The position numbers were made by a program, and so were the translations under genes. The notes beneath the pieces are model-generated. The model searched no databases. It was not told the origin of the DNA and saw nothing but the letters and a program-made list of their open reading frames with translations. A stretch of DNA of 6,976 nucleotides from Flavobacteriales bacterium UBA6969. GTDB taxonomy: Bacteria; Bacteroidota; Bacteroidia; Flavobacteriales_D; Sanyastnellaceae. Below are positions 5,932 through 6,976 of this stretch, piece after piece. Every line of letters starts with the position of its first letter. Position 1 is the first letter of the stretch. The stretch lies in contig DJYV01000178.1 in NCBI GenBank assembly GCA_002448555.1, positions 1 to 6,976 of the forward strand, read 5' to 3'.

Positions 5932-6834
5932 TTACTCCAGGTATCCGAGGCGCTTGAGCTTGCGCTCGTCATCGCGCCAGTCCTTATCCACCTTGACATA
6001 TAGGTCGAGGAAGACGCGTTGGCCAATGAATTTTTCGATGTTTCGGCGCGCATCGGTGCCGACGCGTTTGATCATGCTGCCGCCCTTGCCGATAACGATT
6101 TGCTTTTGGCTCTCGCGTGCGACACGTATCTCGGCGCGGATTTTCACGATGTTGTCTTCTTGCACGTACGCGTCGACGACCACTTCACACGAATAGGGAA
6201 TTTCCTGCTTAAAGTGGGTGAGGATTTTTTCCCGGATGATCTCCGAGATGAAAAAGCGCATGGGCTTGTTAGTGAGCTCGTCCTTGGGGAAATACGGAGG
6301 GCTGACCGGCAATTGCTCCACAATCCGTTCGAGCAGCTGGTCAATGTTGAAGCCGTGCAGCGCGCTGATGGGAGCGACAGTGGCCCGGGGTATCTTCGAT
6401 TGCCAGTAAGCGATGCGTTCGCCTACATAAGCCTGGTCTTGCGCAAGGTCAATTTTATTGATCAGGATGAACACCGGGATGTCCATCTCGGCGATTTTGG
6501 CAAACGTCTCGGGGTGCGCGAGGTCGTCCTCATTGATGTCTGTGACCAACAAAATGAGGTCGGCATCCTGAAGGGCCGTTCGGACAAATTTCATCATGCC
6601 CTCCTGCAGCTTGTAGGCGGGGTCCAATACGCCGGGTGTGTCGCTGTAAACGATTTGCCATTCCGGTTTATTGACGAGCCCCATGATGCGGTGCCGGGTA
6701 GTTTGCGCCTTTTTGTTGATGATGCTCAGGCGTTCACCGACGAGTTGATTCATCAGGGTGCTTTTGCCCACGTTGGGGGAGCCGATGATGTTTACAAACC
6801 CAGCGCGGTGGGGCGTTTCTTTTGTCGTAGTCAT
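5932..6834 (-). CDS. era: GTPase Era
   Basis: A 300-residue essential GTPase that binds the 3' end of 16S rRNA and helps mature the 30S ribosomal subunit, cycling between cytoplasm and membrane. All G motifs are intact: G1 GSPNVGKS (18-25), G2 in the QTTRHR segment (44-49), G3 DTPG (65-68), G4 NKID (126-129) and G5 SAL (157-159). The C-terminal KH domain carries VIGKGGSMIKRVG (247-259), and the protein ends KLKRLGYLE, as Era proteins do. The start is the ATG at 6834 (MTTTKETPHRAGFVNIIG). The frame runs upstream to 6945 without a stop, but that would swallow the divergent control region and has no family similarity. ispE follows 5 bases downstream, so the two probably form an operon. A TACCTTCG box at 6859-6866 inside an inverted repeat is a candidate promoter. 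Confidence 0.97.
   Translation of the reverse strand: MTTTKETPHRAGFVNIIGSPNVGKSTLMNQLVGERLSIINKKAQTTRHRIMGLVNKPEWQIVYSDTPGVLDPAYKLQEGMMKFVRTALQDADLILLVTDINEDDLAHPETFAKIAEMDIPVFILINKIDLAQDQAYVGERIAYWQSKIPRATVAPISALHGFNIDQLLERIVEQLPVSPPYFPKDELTNKPMRFFISEIIREKILTHFKQEIPYSCEVVVDAYVQEDNIVKIRAEIRVARESQKQIVIGKGGSMIKRVGTDARRNIEKFIGQRVFLDLYVKVDKDWRDDERKLKRLGYLE
5935..5938 (-). promoter_or_regulatory. Shine-Dalgarno-like GGAG for ispE
   Basis: On the minus strand, GGAG lies within the last codons of era, eight bases before the ispE ATG. It is one of the few SD-like sites in the window and supports the start at 5926 and coupling to era translation. Confidence 0.45.
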
Positions 6835-6850
6835 AGAGAATGCAACGCAA

Positions 6851-6876
6851 CTGCGGGGCGAAGGTACGGCCCGCAG
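6851..6876. repeat. Inverted repeat framing the era promoter box
   Basis: A perfect 7-base inverted repeat, CTGCGGG (6851-6857) and CCCGCAG (6870-6876), has a 12-base centre that contains the candidate era -7 box. As DNA it could be an operator that masks the promoter. As RNA, it would form a hairpin in the era leader if transcription starts further upstream. The repeat is seen directly; its role is inference. Confidence 0.45.
6859..6866 (-). promoter_or_regulatory. Candidate Bacteroidota -7 box for era-ispE
   Basis: The minus-strand sequence TACCTTCG is one base from TAnnTTTG and lies 24 bases upstream of the era ATG. This predicts a leader of under 20 bases. I see no clear TTG element at the -33 spacing, so the promoter is only tentative. 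Confidence 0.4.
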
Positions 6877-6893
6877 AACTTGTGTTGGATGTG

Positions 6894-6924
6894 TTTGGTG
6901 AAATGAAACTAGGGTGTATATTTG
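6894..6924 (+). promoter_or_regulatory. Bacteroidota-type promoter for the tRNA(fMet) gene
   Basis: TTTG at 6894-6897 and TATATTTG at 6917-6924 are separated by exactly 19 bases. This matches the Bacteroidota primary-sigma consensus (TTTG or TTG at -33, TAnnTTTG at -7) at the expected spacing. The transcription start should fall near 6929-6931, about 26 bases before the mature tRNA 5' end. It is the best promoter in the window, fitting a highly expressed stable RNA. Confidence 0.8.
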
Positions 6925-6952
6925 CCGTCCTGTTTGCGAAAGCAACAGGCGG
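6925..6952 (+). other. Hairpin in the 5' leader of the tRNA(fMet) transcript
   Basis: The arms CCTGTTTGC (6929-6937) and GCAACAGG (6942-6949) pair over 8 base pairs with one bulged T, closed by a GAAA (GNRA) tetraloop at 6938-6941. CCG (6925-6927) and CGG (6950-6952) can extend the stem past another bulged T. The inner hairpin begins close to the predicted transcription start and ends 7 bases before the mature tRNA. No T-run follows it, so it is not a terminator. A role in RNase P processing or leader stability is inference. Confidence 0.55.
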
Positions 6953-6956
6953 ATAT

Positions 6957-6976
6957 CGCGGGGTGGAGCAGTTGGT
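6957..6976 (+). tRNA. Initiator tRNA(fMet), 5' part only (runs off the right edge)
   Basis: The last 20 bases match the start of a bacterial initiator tRNA: acceptor strand CGCGGGG (with C1, the hallmark mismatch position of initiator tRNAs), T8, G9, D-stem GAGC (with A11, also an initiator feature), then AG and the TTGGT of the D-loop. The anticodon and 3' half lie outside the window, so identity rests on the first 20 positions. A strong promoter and a short leader lie directly upstream, divergent from era. Confidence 0.8.

Noticed and set aside
5267..6196. Long rightward open frame of 309 codons across ispE and era
   Set aside because: It is antisense to two confidently identified genes, has no motif, and runs across their junction; it reflects codon bias on the other strand.
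6019..6906. Rightward open frame of 295 codons opposite era
   Set aside because: It is a complement shadow of era. The translation resembles no family and would end within the divergent promoter region.
6835..6945. Upstream extension of era by 37 codons
   Set aside because: It would cover the divergent promoter region and shows no Era similarity; the ATG at 6834 gives a normal-length protein.

Overview
The window looks like ordinary chromosomal, housekeeping-rich DNA from a moderately GC-rich member of the Bacteroidota. Three observations support this. A near-ideal Bacteroidota sigma-factor promoter (TTTG, 19 bases, TAnnTTTG) lies just upstream of a tRNA. TAnnTTTG or TAnnTTCG boxes lie ahead of other genes, while Shine-Dalgarno sequences are mostly absent. 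The Tgt protein lacks the three zinc-binding cysteines of the proteobacterial enzyme, which I recall as a Bacteroidota trait. No mobile element, CRISPR array or phage gene is visible.

Layout. Positions about 60-2785 hold a leftward, tightly packed run transcribed in this order: a DUF554-type membrane protein, a membrane-anchored N-acetylmuramidase-like protein, a WYL-domain regulator and a small unrecognised protein. The first three overlap one another. A 36-base divergent spacer (2786-2821) separates them from a rightward pair, tgt (tRNA-guanine transglycosylase, queuosine pathway) and an lptG/lptF-type LPS-export permease, 4 bases apart. The permease gene meets ispE (isoprenoid precursor kinase) tail to tail with 2 bases between their stop codons. 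ispE lies 5 bases downstream of era (ribosome-assembly GTPase), forming a leftward era-ispE pair. Upstream of era, a divergent control region carries a strong promoter, a leader hairpin and the first 20 bases of an initiator tRNA(fMet) gene that runs off the right edge.

How the genes fit together. Era, IspE, Tgt, the Lpt permease and tRNA(fMet) serve translation and envelope growth: ribosome maturation, initiation, tRNA anticodon modification, isoprenoid precursors (which also feed the lipid carriers for peptidoglycan and LPS) and LPS transport. The leftward run is less understood. It combines a transmembrane protein, a cell-wall hydrolase-like protein and a ligand-sensing type of regulator.

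I did not find a convincing novel system. The points most worth a second look are the zinc-site loss in Tgt, two divergent promoter boxes sharing a TA step in the tgt/DUF554 spacer, the structured leader of the tRNA(fMet) transcript, an inverted repeat framing the era promoter box, and the overlapping muramidase/WYL/DUF554 cluster.
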